The notes under the pieces are model-generated. The model worked only from the letters and a program-made list of their open reading frames with translations. It did no database searches and was not told the origin of the DNA. This document shows, piece after piece, positions 46,114 to 56,480 of a stretch of DNA of 64,000 nucleotides. Both the position numbers and the translations under genes were made by a program. The first letter of the stretch is position 1; each line of letters opens with the position of its first letter. Source of the stretch: Nitrosomonas sp. sh817 (lineage in GTDB: Bacteria; Pseudomonadota; Gammaproteobacteria; Burkholderiales; Nitrosomonadaceae); assembly GCF_030908545.1 (NCBI RefSeq), contig NZ_CP133083.1, forward strand, positions 434,001 through 498,000, in the 5' to 3' direction.

Positions 46114-48054
46114 ATGCAAACACTCTACTTACTGGTGCCATTAGCTCCGCTATTAGGATCAATTATTGCTGGCTTATTTGGTCGATATATCGGACGTACT
46201 TGGAGCCATCGCGTTACGATCTCTTTAGTTTTTGTTTCTCTGATATCATCGATTTTTATTTTTCTAGATGTTTTAGATGGCAATAGCTACAACGGTAGCG
46301 TGTATACTTGGCTAGTATCCGGTGATACCCGATTCGAAATTGGTTTCTTAATTGATCAACTATCAGCAACAATGATGATTGTTGTTAGCCTAGTTTCTCT
46401 GATGGTTCATATTTATACCATCGGTTATATGCATGATGATCCCGGTTATCAGCGCTTCTTTAGTTATATTTCGTTGTTTACCTTCTCGATGATGATGTTG
46501 GTAATGTCGAACAATTTTCTACAATTGTTTTTTGGTTGGGAAGCTGTCGGACTTGTCTCGTATTTGTTGATCGGGTTTTGGTATACCCGGCCAACTGCCG
46601 TTTATGCTAATTTGAAAGCGTTTTTAGTGAACCGGGTAGGTGATTTTGGTTTCCTCCTCGGGATTGCACTAGTATTGATGTATTTTGGAACCCTTGATTA
46701 CGCAACAGTTTTTGCGAAAGCGCCGGAATTAACCGAACAATCAATTGAAGTTATTCCGGGGTTCTCGTGGTTAGTTATAACAGTAATATGCATTCTGTTA
46801 TTTGTTGGAGCGATGGGGAAATCGGCGCAATTCCCATTGCACGTGTGGTTACCCGACTCAATGGAGGGGCCAACCCCGATTTCTGCATTAATCCACGCAG
46901 CAACTATGGTGACAGCAGGCATTTTCATGGTTGCGCGAATGTCTCCATTGTTTGAATTATCAGAGACTGCTTTGTCAACAATCTTGGTGATTGGCGGCAT
47001 CACCACATTGTTTATGGCGCTTGTTGCTGTCGTTCAAACCGATATTAAGCGGGTGGTGGCGTATTCAACACTTTCACAATTGGGTTATATGACAGTTGCG
47101 CTAGGCGCATCAGCTTACTCTGCTGCAATTTTTCATTTGATGACTCATGCGTTTTTTAAAGCAGTGTTATTCCTTGGTGCGGGTTCTGTCATCATTGCGA
47201 TGCATCATGAACAGAATATGCAAAATATGGGCGGGCTAAAAAAATATATGCCTATTACCTATTGGACAATGTTCATAGCAGCATTGGCTAGTGCTGGTGT
47301 GCCTGGGTTTTCAGGATTTTTCTCTAAAGACGTGATTATCGAAGCTGTTCACTTTGCCAATATACCCGGCGTCGGTTTTGCCTATTTTTGTGTGCTTACC
47401 ACTGTATTTGTAACTGCTTTGTATACTTTTCGACTTATATTTATGACATTCCACGGTCAACCTCGAATGGATAAACATACGAGAGATCATTTACACGAAT
47501 CTCCATGGGTTGTAACCTTACCCCTAATAATTTTGGCGATTCCTACAATAGGCGCTGGATGGTTCATTGGCCCGGTAGTTTTTGGTGATTATTTTAATAA
47601 TGTGATTCATGTTTCATCGGAGCATGAGGCGATTGTGAAATTAGGTGCGGAATTCACGGGAATTGGTGGCATGATTTTACATGCTTTCTCAACGGCGCCG
47701 TTTTGGCTGTCAGTAGCCGGTATTTTGACAGCCTGGTATTTATATAGTTATAGAGTTGATCTTCCAGCAAAAATTAAAAGCAGTTGCGCTCCAATCTTTA
47801 CACTGCTGGATCGAAAATATTATATAGATGAGCTTTACTCATGGTTATTCGCTGGAGGCACTCGGTCTTTAGGGACAATTCTTTGGAAGTTCGGTGATGT
47901 CAAAGTAATCGACGGTTTTTTTGTTAATGGAACAGCGAAAGTAGTGTCTCTGACCGCTGCACTTGTGCGACGTTATCAAACCGGTTATATCTATCATTAT
48001 GCATTTACAATGATTGTTGGAATATTTGTCATTTTGACATTTTGGCTTTACTAA
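46114..48054 (+). CDS. nuoL: NADH-quinone oxidoreductase subunit L
   Basis: The 646-aa antiporter-like subunit is the most distal proton pump. HAATMVTAGIFMVARMSPLF and FHLMTHAFFKAVLFLGAGS mark the conserved helices with the translocation lysines. The long lateral helix near the C-terminus is followed by a final helix (FTMIVGIFVILTFWLY). It starts 49 bp after nuoK. Confidence 0.96.
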   Translation: MQTLYLLVPLAPLLGSIIAGLFGRYIGRTWSHRVTISLVFVSLISSIFIFLDVLDGNSYNGSVYTWLVSGDTRFEIGFLIDQLSATMMIVVSLVSLMVHIYTIGYMHDDPGYQRFFSYISLFTFSMMMLVMSNNFLQLFFGWEAVGLVSYLLIGFWYTRPTAVYANLKAFLVNRVGDFGFLLGIALVLMYFGTLDYATVFAKAPELTEQSIEVIPGFSWLVITVICILLFVGAMGKSAQFPLHVWLPDSMEGPTPISALIHAATMVTAGIFMVARMSPLFELSETALSTILVIGGITTLFMALVAVVQTDIKRVVAYSTLSQLGYMTVALGASAYSAAIFHLMTHAFFKAVLFLGAGSVIIAMHHEQNMQNMGGLKKYMPITYWTMFIAALASAGVPGFSGFFSKDVIIEAVHFANIPGVGFAYFCVLTTVFVTALYTFRLIFMTFHGQPRMDKHTRDHLHESPWVVTLPLIILAIPTIGAGWFIGPVVFGDYFNNVIHVSSEHEAIVKLGAEFTGIGGMILHAFSTAPFWLSVAGILTAWYLYSYRVDLPAKIKSSCAPIFTLLDRKYYIDELYSWLFAGGTRSLGTILWKFGDVKVIDGFFVNGTAKVVSLTAALVRRYQTGYIYHYAFTMIVGIFVILTFWLY

Positions 48055-48148
48055 CTCTGCAATTTCATAATGTCAAAGCAGGCATCAATGATGGGATTTA
48101 GCACCGATCGAAAAATCATAAGATTTTAATAAATAAAACGGAATAAGA

Positions 48149-49633
48149 ATGTCGTTTGAATTCCCACTACTCAGTTTAATTATTTGGCTGCCAATTATTT
48201 TTGGTATCGCAGTATTTGCGACCGGTAATGATAGTAATGTCCAGATTGCCCGTTGGATTTCTCTGGTTGGATCGATACTAGGTTTTTTAGTGGCAATCCC
48301 ACTTTATAGCGGCTTTGACATTGCAACCAGTTCGATGCAATTTGAAGAAAAATATGTCTGGTTTGAGCGTTTTAATGTTTATTATCATGTGGGTGTTGAT
48401 GGAATCTCAATGCCGTTGATTTTACTAAATTGTTTTATAACACCCATAGTCGTTGTGGCGGGTTGGGAAGTCATTAAACAGCGCGTATCCCAATATATGG
48501 GGGCATTTCTCGTCATGTCTGGAATTGTAAACGGAGTTTTTTCTTCTCTGGATGCAATTTTGTTTTATGTATTTTGGGAAGCCTCGTTGATACCGATGTT
48601 TCTGATCATCGGTATTTGGGGAGGCCCAAATAGAGTTTACGCTGCGATCAAGTTTTTTCTGTACACTTTGTTGGGTTCCTTATTAATGCTCATCGCATTT
48701 ATTTATTTATATGGGATGTCTGAAGGAAGTTTTTCAATTGAAGACTATCATAAGCTGTCGATACCATTAACAGCGCAAATATTCATATTTATCGCATTTC
48801 TGTTGGCATTTGCAGTTAAGGTTCCGATGTGGCCTGTGCATACCTGGCTGCCAGATGCGCACGTTGAAGCGCCTACTGGTGGTTCAGTCGTTCTGGCTGC
48901 AATTTTGCTTAAATTGGGCGGTTATGGTTTTTTAAGATTTTCTTTACCAATTGCACCGGATGCCAGTGTTTATTTAGCTGATATGATGATCGTCTTGTCA
49001 TTAATTGCTGTGGTTTACATTGGTTTAATAGCTTTGATGCAAACTGACATGAAAAAACTGATAGCTTATTCATCAGTTGCGCATATGGGGTTTGTCACTT
49101 TAGGTTTCTTCTTATTCAACTCCTATGGCATCGAAGGTGCCATGGTGCAGATGATCTCGCATGGATTTATTTCCGGTGCGATGTTCCTTTGTGTAGGTGT
49201 ATTATATGATCGATTGCATTCGCGCCAAATTGCGGATTATGGCGGAGTTGTTAATAAGATGCCTGCTTTCGCAGCTTTTTTTATGTTGTTCGCGATGGCA
49301 AATGCCGGGCTTCCAGGAACAAGCGGGTTCGTCGGTGAGTTTATGGTTATCATGAGCGCGATTCAGATTAATTTCTGGTATGCATTCTTGGCTGCTACAA
49401 CTCTGATTTTTGGCGCAGCTTATACATTATGGATGTATAAGCGGGTGATATTTGGCGCCGTGGCTAATTCAGCGGTGGAAGGATTGCAAGATATTTCAAA
49501 ACGCGAGTTTATGATATTGGCAACTTTAGCCATTTTTGTGCTATGGATCGGCGTCTATCCATTCCCACTCGTTGAAGTCATGCATACTACGATTGATCAC
49601 TTATTAATACACGTCAGCACCAGTAAACTGTAA
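48149..49633 (+). CDS. nuoM: NADH-quinone oxidoreductase subunit M
   Basis: The 494-aa antiporter-like subunit has about 14 helices. VPMWPVHTWLPDAHVEAPTGGSVVLAAILLKLGGYGFLRF is its diagnostic segment, containing the central translocation lysines. It lies 94 bp after nuoL; the gap shows no gene. Confidence 0.96.
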   Translation: MSFEFPLLSLIIWLPIIFGIAVFATGNDSNVQIARWISLVGSILGFLVAIPLYSGFDIATSSMQFEEKYVWFERFNVYYHVGVDGISMPLILLNCFITPIVVVAGWEVIKQRVSQYMGAFLVMSGIVNGVFSSLDAILFYVFWEASLIPMFLIIGIWGGPNRVYAAIKFFLYTLLGSLLMLIAFIYLYGMSEGSFSIEDYHKLSIPLTAQIFIFIAFLLAFAVKVPMWPVHTWLPDAHVEAPTGGSVVLAAILLKLGGYGFLRFSLPIAPDASVYLADMMIVLSLIAVVYIGLIALMQTDMKKLIAYSSVAHMGFVTLGFFLFNSYGIEGAMVQMISHGFISGAMFLCVGVLYDRLHSRQIADYGGVVNKMPAFAAFFMLFAMANAGLPGTSGFVGEFMVIMSAIQINFWYAFLAATTLIFGAAYTLWMYKRVIFGAVANSAVEGLQDISKREFMILATLAIFVLWIGVYPFPLVEVMHTTIDHLLIHVSTSKL

Positions 49634-49675
49634 TAGTGATCTCAAAGGATATCTAGCAATAAGGATTTAGAGTTA

Positions 49676-51121
49676 ATGAATTTCATACCACCTGATTTCG
49701 CACCGGCTTCCTCAGAGATCTTTATGCTCATTATGGTGTGTGTAGTAATGTTGGCTGATTTAACTGCTGGCGATAACCGACGCCATGTGGCTTATCTGTT
49801 GACACAAATTACATTGTTCGGATGCGCATTGCTGACTTTTATATCTTTCTCCACAGAAATGAACCATACGTTCTCTGGTATGTATGTGGATGATGCAATG
49901 GCGGATATTCTTAAGTTAATGGTGTATGGAACGGTATCGGCAGTATTGATATATTCGCATTCCTATATCAGCGATCGAGGCATGTTGCGTGGAGAGTTCT
50001 TTAGTTTGATCCTTTTTGCGACATTGGGCATGATGGTTATGATATCTGCCAGTCATTTTCTCACGCTCTATATAGGATTGGAATTATTGTCGCTTTCCCT
50101 GTATGCATTGGTTGCGCTTCGGCGCGAGTCACAGATTGCTACGGAAGCGGCGATGAAGTTCTTTGTATTGGGTGCTCTGGCATCAGGATTTTTGCTGTAT
50201 GGCATGTCGCTGGTATACGGCGCAACGGGAACATTGCATGTTTCACAGCTTACTCAAATTATTCAAAGCGAAGCAAGTAGTAGAGAAGTCTTAGTAGTTG
50301 GTTTGGTATTCATTGTCGCTGGCATTAGTTTCAAATTAAGCGCGGCGCCTTTCCATATGTGGGCGCCGGATGTATATCAAGGCTCTCCTACCGCAGTCAC
50401 GTTATTTATTGGCTCTGCACCTAAATTGGCTGCATTTGGATTTGTGATGCGATTGCTGGTTGAAGGCATGGGGGAAATGGTAGCGGATTGGCAAGGCATG
50501 CTGGTGATATTGGCGGTTTTATCAATGGCAGTTGGAAATATTGCAGCGATAGCCCAAGCAAATATCAAACGGATGCTCGCGTATTCAACTATTTCTCACA
50601 TGGGTTTTTTGCTGTTGGGTTTTATTAGTGCGGACTCAAATGGTTATAGCTCTGCCCTTTTTTATGTGATTGCTTATGTATTGATGACGCTAGGTACTTT
50701 TGCGATGATCATGGTGTTGTGCAGAAGTGGGTTCGAGGCTGAGGATATCAATGATTTTAAAGGATTGAGCAAAAGAAATGCATGGTATGCATTTATAACA
50801 CTATTATTGATGCTTTCTTTGGCTGGAATTCCACCGATGATTGGTTTTTATGCGAAATTTGCTGTGCTGCAAGCTGTAGTAAATGCTGGTTTTGTGTGGT
50901 TAGCGGTTGTAGCCGTTCTATTTTCTTTAATTGGCGCATTTTATTACTTGCGTATCATTAAATTGATGTACTTTGATGAACCAGAGACTGATGAGCCGTT
51001 AATGCCCAATAGTGATGTAAAAATCCTATTAAGTGCAAATGGCTTAGCTGTTCTGGCTCTTGGTTTATTTCCTCAGGCACTGATGGGATTAAGTCTTTAC
51101 GCAATTCAAAATTCAATGTGA
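49676..51121 (+). CDS. nuoN: NADH-quinone oxidoreductase subunit N
   Basis: The 481-aa antiporter-like subunit closes the nuo locus. Signatures are [22 protein letters not shown] and [24 protein letters not shown], with the proton-path lysines in the latter region and in [16 protein letters not shown]. All 14 subunit genes A-N are therefore present and intact. Confidence 0.96.
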   Translation: MNFIPPDFAPASSEIFMLIMVCVVMLADLTAGDNRRHVAYLLTQITLFGCALLTFISFSTEMNHTFSGMYVDDAMADILKLMVYGTVSAVLIYSHSYISDRGMLRGEFFSLILFATLGMMVMISASHFLTLYIGLELLSLSLYALVALRRESQIATEAAMKFFVLGALASGFLLYGMSLVYGATGTLHVSQLTQIIQSEASSREVLVVGLVFIVAGISFKLSAAPFHMWAPDVYQGSPTAVTLFIGSAPKLAAFGFVMRLLVEGMGEMVADWQGMLVILAVLSMAVGNIAAIAQANIKRMLAYSTISHMGFLLLGFISADSNGYSSALFYVIAYVLMTLGTFAMIMVLCRSGFEAEDINDFKGLSKRNAWYAFITLLLMLSLAGIPPMIGFYAKFAVLQAVVNAGFVWLAVVAVLFSLIGAFYYLRIIKLMYFDEPETDEPLMPNSDVKILLSANGLAVLALGLFPQALMGLSLYAIQNSM

Positions 51122-51527
51122 TTGAAAACGGATAGCTAAAGCGTTGTTAATTCGCCGGGCGAGATGCAATGCAAGACTGCTAAGGCATCAAGAAGCTCCA
51201 AATATCAATACAATAAGTGGATTTCTAAGTGCCATCCAATGTGGCAAGCCGCTTGCCCAGTCAATTTATCGGTATTTTCCTTAAAAAAATAGCTATCTTG
51301 AGCGCGTGTTACCTTCCTCGACTGCTGTATACCTATTTTTAGTTTCTTAAGCTCGTTTCAATTGCTATTGACGTATTTCTGCTGATATAAGTGTGGACTC
51401 TAAGATTTTATATCTTAGATTTTGAGTGATTTTTTCTCGATAACGGCAATATTGGTTAATTGATAACTTGAAATTGCTACTATGATCCCCATTTTGTTCG
51501 AAAACATTTATTTCATGGAGGCGTATT
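51122..51527. other. Intergenic region between nuoN and htpG
   Basis: This 406-bp stretch holds no gene. It contains two small hairpins: GGCAAG (51243-51248) with CTTGCC (51252-51257), and CTAAGAT (51400-51406) with ATCTTAG (51412-51418). Neither has a T-run directly after it. A heat-shock promoter lies near its end at 51467-51494. Confidence 0.5.
51467..51494 (+). promoter_or_regulatory. Sigma-32 heat-shock promoter of htpG
   Basis: CTTGAAA (51467-51473), a 13-bp spacer and CCCCATTT (51487-51494) match the RpoH consensus (CTTGAAA, CCCCATnT) at every defined position. It lies 33 bp before the htpG start, which is right for a short leader. The gene should be induced by heat or protein stress. 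Confidence 0.9.
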
Positions 51528-53438
51528 GTGCAGGTTGAAACATCCAAAGAACAATTAAATTTTCAGGCAGAAGCAAAACAGCTATTAAAGCTGATGATAC
51601 ATTCCTTATATAGCAATAAGGAAATTTTTCTGCGGGAATTGATTTCAAATGCGTCCGACGCGGCGGACAAATTGCGTTTTGAAGGATTGACCGATCTAGC
51701 ACTCTACGAATCTGACTCCGATCTTAAAATTCGTGTGAGTTATGATAGTAGCGAGCGAACGATTACTATTTCGGACAACGGAATTGGTATGTCTCGCCAA
51801 GAAGTTATTGATCATATCGGTACGATCGCAAAATCGGGAACGCGTGAATTTTTCAATTCATTAACCGGAGATCAAGTCAAGGATGCGCATTTAATTGGGC
51901 AATTCGGCGTCGGATTTTATTCGGCTTTTATCATCGCTGATAAAGTTACTTTAATTACCAGAAGGGCCGGACTAACTTCCGAGCATGGCGTGCGTTGGGA
52001 ATCGAGCGGTGAAGGTGATTATACGCTTGAAACAATTGAAAAACCTGGACGCGGTACGGACATTACTTTGCATTTACGCAAAGATGAAGATGAGTTTCTC
52101 AATGGCATGCGTATTCGCAACATCATCCGCAAATATTCCGACCATATTACCTTACCAATCGTCATGAAGAAGGAAGAATGGTCGCCGGAAGAAAAACAGA
52201 ACAAAATTGTTGATGAAGACGAAACCATTAATCAAGCTAATGCTTTATGGGCGAGGCCAAAGAACGAAATAACTGCGGAGCAATATGACGAGTTCTATAA
52301 GCATGTCGCTCATGATTTTGAACCACCACTTACCTATGTGCATGCACGTGTTGAAGGTAAACAGGAATACACACAGTTACTTTATATTCCGGCGCGTGCG
52401 CCATTTGATTTGTTTGATCGTGAACGCCGTCATGGTATTAAGCTCTATGTCCAAAGAGTACTTATCATGGATGATGCAGAGAAACTGTTGCCGAATTATT
52501 TGCGTTTTGTTCGTGGCGTGATTGATTCAAATAATCTACCATTGAATGTGTCGCGTGAGATCCTGCAAGAATCCAAAGATATCGATTCAATCAGAGCCGG
52601 TGTTGTGAAGAAAGTGCTGGGGTTGATTGATGAGCTATCGAAGAATGAAGAAGAACAAGGAAAAGAGAAGTACAGAACGTTTTATCGTGAATTTGGGCAA
52701 GTGCTCAAAGAAGGCATTGGTGAAGATTATGCGAATCGCGATCGAATTGCCAGATTGCTACGCTTTGTTACAACACTTAGTGAAAACGATGAACCAGCAG
52801 TTTCGCTAGAAACATATATTCAGCGAATGAAAGAAGGTCAGGAAAAAATCTACTATGTGACTGCCGATAGCCTAAAAGCGGCCAAAAACAGCCCCCATCT
52901 CGAAGTTTTCCGTAAAAAAGGAATCGAAGTGCTACTGTTGTCTGATCGAGTGGATGAGTGGCTGGTTAGCAATTTAACGGAATTTGAAGGAAAACCGTTG
53001 CAATCAGTCGCTAAAGGTGGCCTGGACTTGGGCGCATTGGAAGATGCTGTTGAAAAAGAGGAACAGGCGAAAGAAGCTAGCGCATTCCAGGAACTGGCCG
53101 ACAAAATGAAAGAAACTCTCAGCGAACAAGTAAAAGACGTACGCGTTACGTTCCGCCTGACAGAATCTCCAGCCTGTTTGGTTGCAGATACCTACGATAT
53201 GGGAGGTAATTTAGAAAGATTATTGAAATCAGCCGGGCAGAAAGTACAGCATACCAAACCAATTTTGGAAATTAATCCGCAACATCCGATGGTGCAGAAA
53301 TTAAAAACCGAAGTGGACAATTTCCAGGATTGGTGTCATTTATTATTCGATCAAGCCTTGTTGGCGGAAGGAGGTCAGCTCGAAGATCCGGTTGCGTTTG
53401 TTAAAAGACTTAACGAGTTATTATTGTCGAAATCGTGA
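51528..53438 (+). CDS. htpG: Molecular chaperone HtpG (Hsp90)
   Basis: The 636-aa cytoplasmic ATP-dependent chaperone starts at GTG 51528 with GGAGG at 51517-51521. The N-terminal ATPase domain shows [28 protein letters not shown] and [17 protein letters not shown], the Bergerat-fold motifs. Middle-domain signature is [17 protein letters not shown]. It is full length. A 152-bp gap before ogt shows no terminator with a T-run. Confidence 0.97.
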   Translation: MQVETSKEQLNFQAEAKQLLKLMIHSLYSNKEIFLRELISNASDAADKLRFEGLTDLALYESDSDLKIRVSYDSSERTITISDNGIGMSRQEVIDHIGTIAKSGTREFFNSLTGDQVKDAHLIGQFGVGFYSAFIIADKVTLITRRAGLTSEHGVRWESSGEGDYTLETIEKPGRGTDITLHLRKDEDEFLNGMRIRNIIRKYSDHITLPIVMKKEEWSPEEKQNKIVDEDETINQANALWARPKNEITAEQYDEFYKHVAHDFEPPLTYVHARVEGKQEYTQLLYIPARAPFDLFDRERRHGIKLYVQRVLIMDDAEKLLPNYLRFVRGVIDSNNLPLNVSREILQESKDIDSIRAGVVKKVLGLIDELSKNEEEQGKEKYRTFYREFGQVLKEGIGEDYANRDRIARLLRFVTTLSENDEPAVSLETYIQRMKEGQEKIYYVTADSLKAAKNSPHLEVFRKKGIEVLLLSDRVDEWLVSNLTEFEGKPLQSVAKGGLDLGALEDAVEKEEQAKEASAFQELADKMKETLSEQVKDVRVTFRLTESPACLVADTYDMGGNLERLLKSAGQKVQHTKPILEINPQHPMVQKLKTEVDNFQDWCHLLFDQALLAEGGQLEDPVAFVKRLNELLLSKS

Positions 53439-53590
53439 ATCTCGATCTTTAGTCAATGTCACTTTCAGTGAAGATCATTGGCTGGGGGATCAAGAGCCGG
53501 AACTGAAACTTCTATTGATTCTGAATGTCCATTTTGAAGGATAAAGACTGATATTTTTTCTTTATTTTCGATAATTAATATAGGCAGACA

Positions 53591-54097
53591 GTGACCAAGC
53601 AAAAGAAGAATCAGGAAGCGAAGCCTTTAACGAGAATTTATCAGGCCAAGATAGCTACTCCATTCGCTATTTTAGGTATCAGAACAGATGAAGACTGGTT
53701 GACTGACATTGATTATTTACCGCTCGATACGCCAACATTACCTCCGCAAACCTTACTGGCGAAGGAAGTGTGCAGGCAGTTAACAGCATATTTGACGGAA
53801 CCCGATTACAAATTTGACTTAAGTTTGCATATTGGCGGTACGGCACATCAACAACGCGTTTGGAAAGCCATTATGGCTATTCCAAGCGGACAAACAAGCA
53901 GTTATGCAGAGATAGCGGCGCAACTACATTCAGCACCAAGAGCAGTGGGACGGGCCTGCGGCGCTAATAGGATTCCTATCGTCATACCTTGTCACCGAGT
54001 AATATCCAAAAATGGTGGATTGGGAGGTTTTATGAATGCAAGTGATGGCAATCCGCTCGAGATCAAACGCTGGTTATTATCCCATGAGAGCGCCTGA
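53591..54097 (+). CDS. ogt: Methylated-DNA-protein cysteine methyltransferase
   Basis: The 168-aa DNA repair protein removes alkyl groups from O6 of guanine. It starts at GTG 53591. The active-site motif IPCHRV lies at residues 132-137, where Cys134 accepts the alkyl group. The helix-turn-helix with the arginine finger is in SYAEIAAQLHSAPRAVGRACGANR. Its 3' end overlaps xerD by 14 bp. It could equally be called ada-C-like; ogt fits because no Ada regulatory part is present. Confidence 0.93.
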   Translation: MTKQKKNQEAKPLTRIYQAKIATPFAILGIRTDEDWLTDIDYLPLDTPTLPPQTLLAKEVCRQLTAYLTEPDYKFDLSLHIGGTAHQQRVWKAIMAIPSGQTSSYAEIAAQLHSAPRAVGRACGANRIPIVIPCHRVISKNGGLGGFMNASDGNPLEIKRWLLSHESA

Positions 54098-55001
54098 ATC
54101 TAATACTAATGCCAGTTTACTGGATGAGTTCTCGGATGCGCTGTGGCTGGAAGATGGCTTGTCCCGAAATACACTCGATAGCTACCGGAATGATTTGCAG
54201 CTTTTCGGAGAATGGTTAGGAAAGCGTAATCAAGGCAATGGCATACTAACGGAAGCGACACATTCTGATCTGCTTGAGTTTCTTGCATCAAGAGTCACTG
54301 CAAAAATGAAAGCCAGTACAACAAGTCGAGAATTGTCGAGTTTAAAGCGTTTTTATCGTTTTTTGCTGCGCCAAGGAAAAATCTCCAGCGATCCTAGTTT
54401 AAACATCGAAACCCCTAAGCTGCAACGCCATTTACCAGATAGTCTTTCAGAAAATGAGGTGGAATTGCTGTTGAGCGCTCCGGATCTCGGATTGCCATTA
54501 GGTTTACGTGACCGTGCAATGCTGGAGGTTTTGTATGCGAGCGGGTTACGCGTATCGGAATTGATTAATCTCAGGTACTCGCAAGTTAGCATGGACATGG
54601 GCGTTTTGCGGGTTATGGGTAAAGGCAGAAAGGAACGGCTGGCGCCTTTAGGAGAAGAAGCGCTCGAGTGGCTCAATCGTTATACGAGAGAAGCTAGAAC
54701 AGTGTTGTTGAATGGCATTGTGACTGATACGATATTTGTCACTACCCGTGGCGCAGCGATGACACGGCAAGCATTCTGGTACCTCATTAAACGTTATGCT
54801 CAGCAAGTTGGTATTACCAAGCAGCTTTCCCCGCACACATTACGTCATGCGTTCGCTACTCATCTGCTGAATCATGGAGCGGATTTACGGGTTGTGCAGT
54901 TATTGTTGGGGCATGCAGACATTTCAACCACGCAGATTTACACGCATATTGCACGAGAACGGCTAAAACAATTGCACGCAAGCCACCATCCACGTGGCTA
55001 A
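54084..55001 (+). CDS. xerD: Site-specific tyrosine recombinase XerD
   Basis: The 305-aa recombinase resolves chromosome dimers at dif together with XerC. I choose ATG 54084 (MRAPESNTNASLLDEF), inside the end of ogt; the longer frame would overlap ogt further. The N-terminal core-binding domain (about 12-100) is followed by the catalytic domain with Arg156 (GLRVSEL), Lys180, His251 and Arg254 (HTLRHAFATHLL), His277 and the nucleophile Tyr286. All catalytic residues are present. XerD is favoured over XerC or a phage integrase by length and by the HTLRHAFATHLLNHGADLRVVQ segment. Confidence 0.93.
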   Translation: MRAPESNTNASLLDEFSDALWLEDGLSRNTLDSYRNDLQLFGEWLGKRNQGNGILTEATHSDLLEFLASRVTAKMKASTTSRELSSLKRFYRFLLRQGKISSDPSLNIETPKLQRHLPDSLSENEVELLLSAPDLGLPLGLRDRAMLEVLYASGLRVSELINLRYSQVSMDMGVLRVMGKGRKERLAPLGEEALEWLNRYTREARTVLLNGIVTDTIFVTTRGAAMTRQAFWYLIKRYAQQVGITKQLSPHTLRHAFATHLLNHGADLRVVQLLLGHADISTTQIYTHIARERLKQLHASHHPRG

Positions 55002-55007
55002 AATAAG

Positions 55008-55481
55008 CTATTTCTTGGCGAAGCATGCATAAAGTGCAGAGAGTGCAAGAATTGCAAAAGCTACAAGCGACCAATCAGGTATAGTCAACGATAGAAATTC
55101 CCAATCAACATTTGCACAATCTCCATTGGCTTCAAACATGCCAGGCCACCATTCAGCAATAGGCAAAGAATTCAAAAAAGCTTCTTCCGCACTGATACCG
55201 CATTCAAAAGCCTCCGGATAACGTATCAGCCACGCGTGGCGTGCGGCGATGACTGCTCCCGTTAGTGCAAATGCAACCATCAAAAAACCGTAAATGCGGC
55301 GCCCGATTCCTTGGGGGTTATGAAGAAATGCCAGTAGTGCAGTTAATCCCAATAACCAATAAGCCAAGCGTTGCGCCACACACAATGGACAGGGCAGCAA
55401 TTTTTCCACATGCTGTAAGTATTGCGCATAACCGAGAAGGCAGATACAACAAAGCAGAATAAATAAAAATAGTAATCTCAT
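55008..55481 (-). CDS. dsbB: Disulfide bond formation protein DsbB
   Basis: The 157-aa inner-membrane protein reoxidises DsbA and passes electrons to quinone. Four helices are visible. The first redox pair is CPLC (Cys31, Cys34) followed by the quinone-site Arg in VAQRLAYW. The second pair is Cys94 and Cys122 in the periplasmic loop. The stop is 6 bp from the convergent xerD stop. Confidence 0.94.
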   Translation of the reverse strand: MRLLFLFILLCCICLLGYAQYLQHVEKLLPCPLCVAQRLAYWLLGLTALLAFLHNPQGIGRRIYGFLMVAFALTGAVIAARHAWLIRYPEAFECGISAEEAFLNSLPIAEWWPGMFEANGDCANVDWEFLSLTIPDWSLVAFAILALSALYACFAKK

Positions 55482-55527
55482 TTTAGAATTTTACAGTCAA
55501 ACTTCTCGCAGCTTATCCATTAAGCGT

Positions 55528-55555
55528 TTGTGGATTTTACAAAGTTTGCTATTAT
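55528..55555 (+). promoter_or_regulatory. Candidate promoter of the small periplasmic protein gene
   Basis: TTGTGG (55528-55533), a 16-bp spacer and TATTAT (55550-55555) resemble sigma-70 boxes 77 bp before the gene at 55632. A good ribosome binding site (GAGGAG) precedes that gene. Confidence 0.45.
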
Positions 55556-55631
55556 GAAATAGCTCAGCTCGTCAAATGTCCATAGTAGCACTGGAGCGTG
55601 CTTATTATTTATCAAATCGAGGAGACTTGTC

Positions 55632-55982
55632 ATGAAAACAAAGCTATTGATTGCAATACTGGTTACTTTTGCTTTATCCATTTCAAACGTATCGTTTGCA
55701 GAATTAGGGAAAATGGATAAAGCTGAAGCTCAAGCTAAAACCAAGTTTGATCATATCGGATTAGCTGAAATGTATGAAAAAGAAGCTCAAGAAATGAATG
55801 CAAAAGCGGAGAAACAAAAAGAATTACTAAAAGAGTATAGCGATCATAGTGAATACTATGGCCGGAGTGGTCAAGATTTTCATTCGCATCATGAAGCGTT
55901 ATTACGAGAATATGAAAAAGCGGTAGAGCGTAATAAGGAAATGGCGGCTGCTCACCGGAAAATGGCGGAGAAAACCAAATAA
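55632..55982 (+). CDS. Small periplasmic coiled-coil protein, function unknown
   Basis: I do not recognise a named family. The 116-aa product has a clear signal peptide (about 1-23, ending VSFA-E). The rest is highly charged, rich in Lys, Glu and Ala, and probably forms one or two long helices (heptad-like at about 45-70 and 85-115). A His-containing turn (SDHSEYYGRSGQDFHSHHEAL) lies between them. GAGGAG lies just before ATG 55632, and it has its own promoter-like boxes and terminator, so it looks like a monocistronic, well-expressed gene. Small periplasmic chaperones or metal-binding proteins have similar shapes, but no function can be claimed. Confidence 0.75.
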   Translation: MKTKLLIAILVTFALSISNVSFAELGKMDKAEAQAKTKFDHIGLAEMYEKEAQEMNAKAEKQKELLKEYSDHSEYYGRSGQDFHSHHEALLREYEKAVERNKEMAAAHRKMAEKTK

Positions 55983-55991
55983 CCAGATAGC

Positions 55992-56013
55992 ACCTCGCCC
56001 AAAAGGGCGAGGT
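55992..56013. terminator. Hairpin terminator, bidirectional candidate
   Basis: ACCTCGCCC (55992-56000) and GGGCGAGGT (56005-56013) form a perfect 9-bp stem with an AAAA loop, 9 bp after the small periplasmic gene and 39 bp from the stop of the convergent DUF423 gene. No long T-run follows, so efficiency is uncertain. Confidence 0.7.
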
Positions 56014-56051
56014 ATTGGATCCCAAAAAGATTAAACAGGTGTGGCGCCCGG

Positions 56052-56426
56052 CTATTTATTTTTCCAAATCGCGTACGCAAGTAATGCCCAAGCGGTAAGG
56101 AATGAAACCCCACCGAACGGTGTAATCATACCAAGCGCGCGCGTACCTGTGAGGCTCAACGCATAAAGGCTGAAGCTGAATAGAACGATCCCGATCATCA
56201 TCAACCAGGCGGCTATCCGGATAAAGCGCGAATTCGGGAAATGCAGTAAAAGCAAGCCGCTAACAAGTATGCCGAAGGCATGATAGAAATGGTACTGTAC
56301 GCCGGTGTGGTAAACCGCCAGCATGTCCGCCTGGAGGAAATTTCTCAAGCCGTGGGCGCCAAAAGCACCCAGTGCTATGCAGAAGAAAATATTTAGCGCA
56401 CCTAGAATCAGAAAAGTTTTAGGCAT
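56052..56426 (-). CDS. DUF423 family inner-membrane protein (YgdD-like)
   Basis: The 124-aa protein has four helices and the family signature GAFGAHGLRNFLQADMLAVYHTGVQYHFYHAFGIL. The C-terminal motif TPFGGVSFLTAWALLAY is also typical. Members are widespread and of unknown function. It follows xseA by 54 bp on the same strand. Confidence 0.9.
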   Translation of the reverse strand: MPKTFLILGALNIFFCIALGAFGAHGLRNFLQADMLAVYHTGVQYHFYHAFGILVSGLLLLHFPNSRFIRIAAWLMMIGIVLFSFSLYALSLTGTRALGMITPFGGVSFLTAWALLAYAIWKNK

Positions 56427-56480
56427 TGAAATCTCATTATTTTTGACAAAAAGAAAATTGGATTGTCCTGTCTATGCCGG

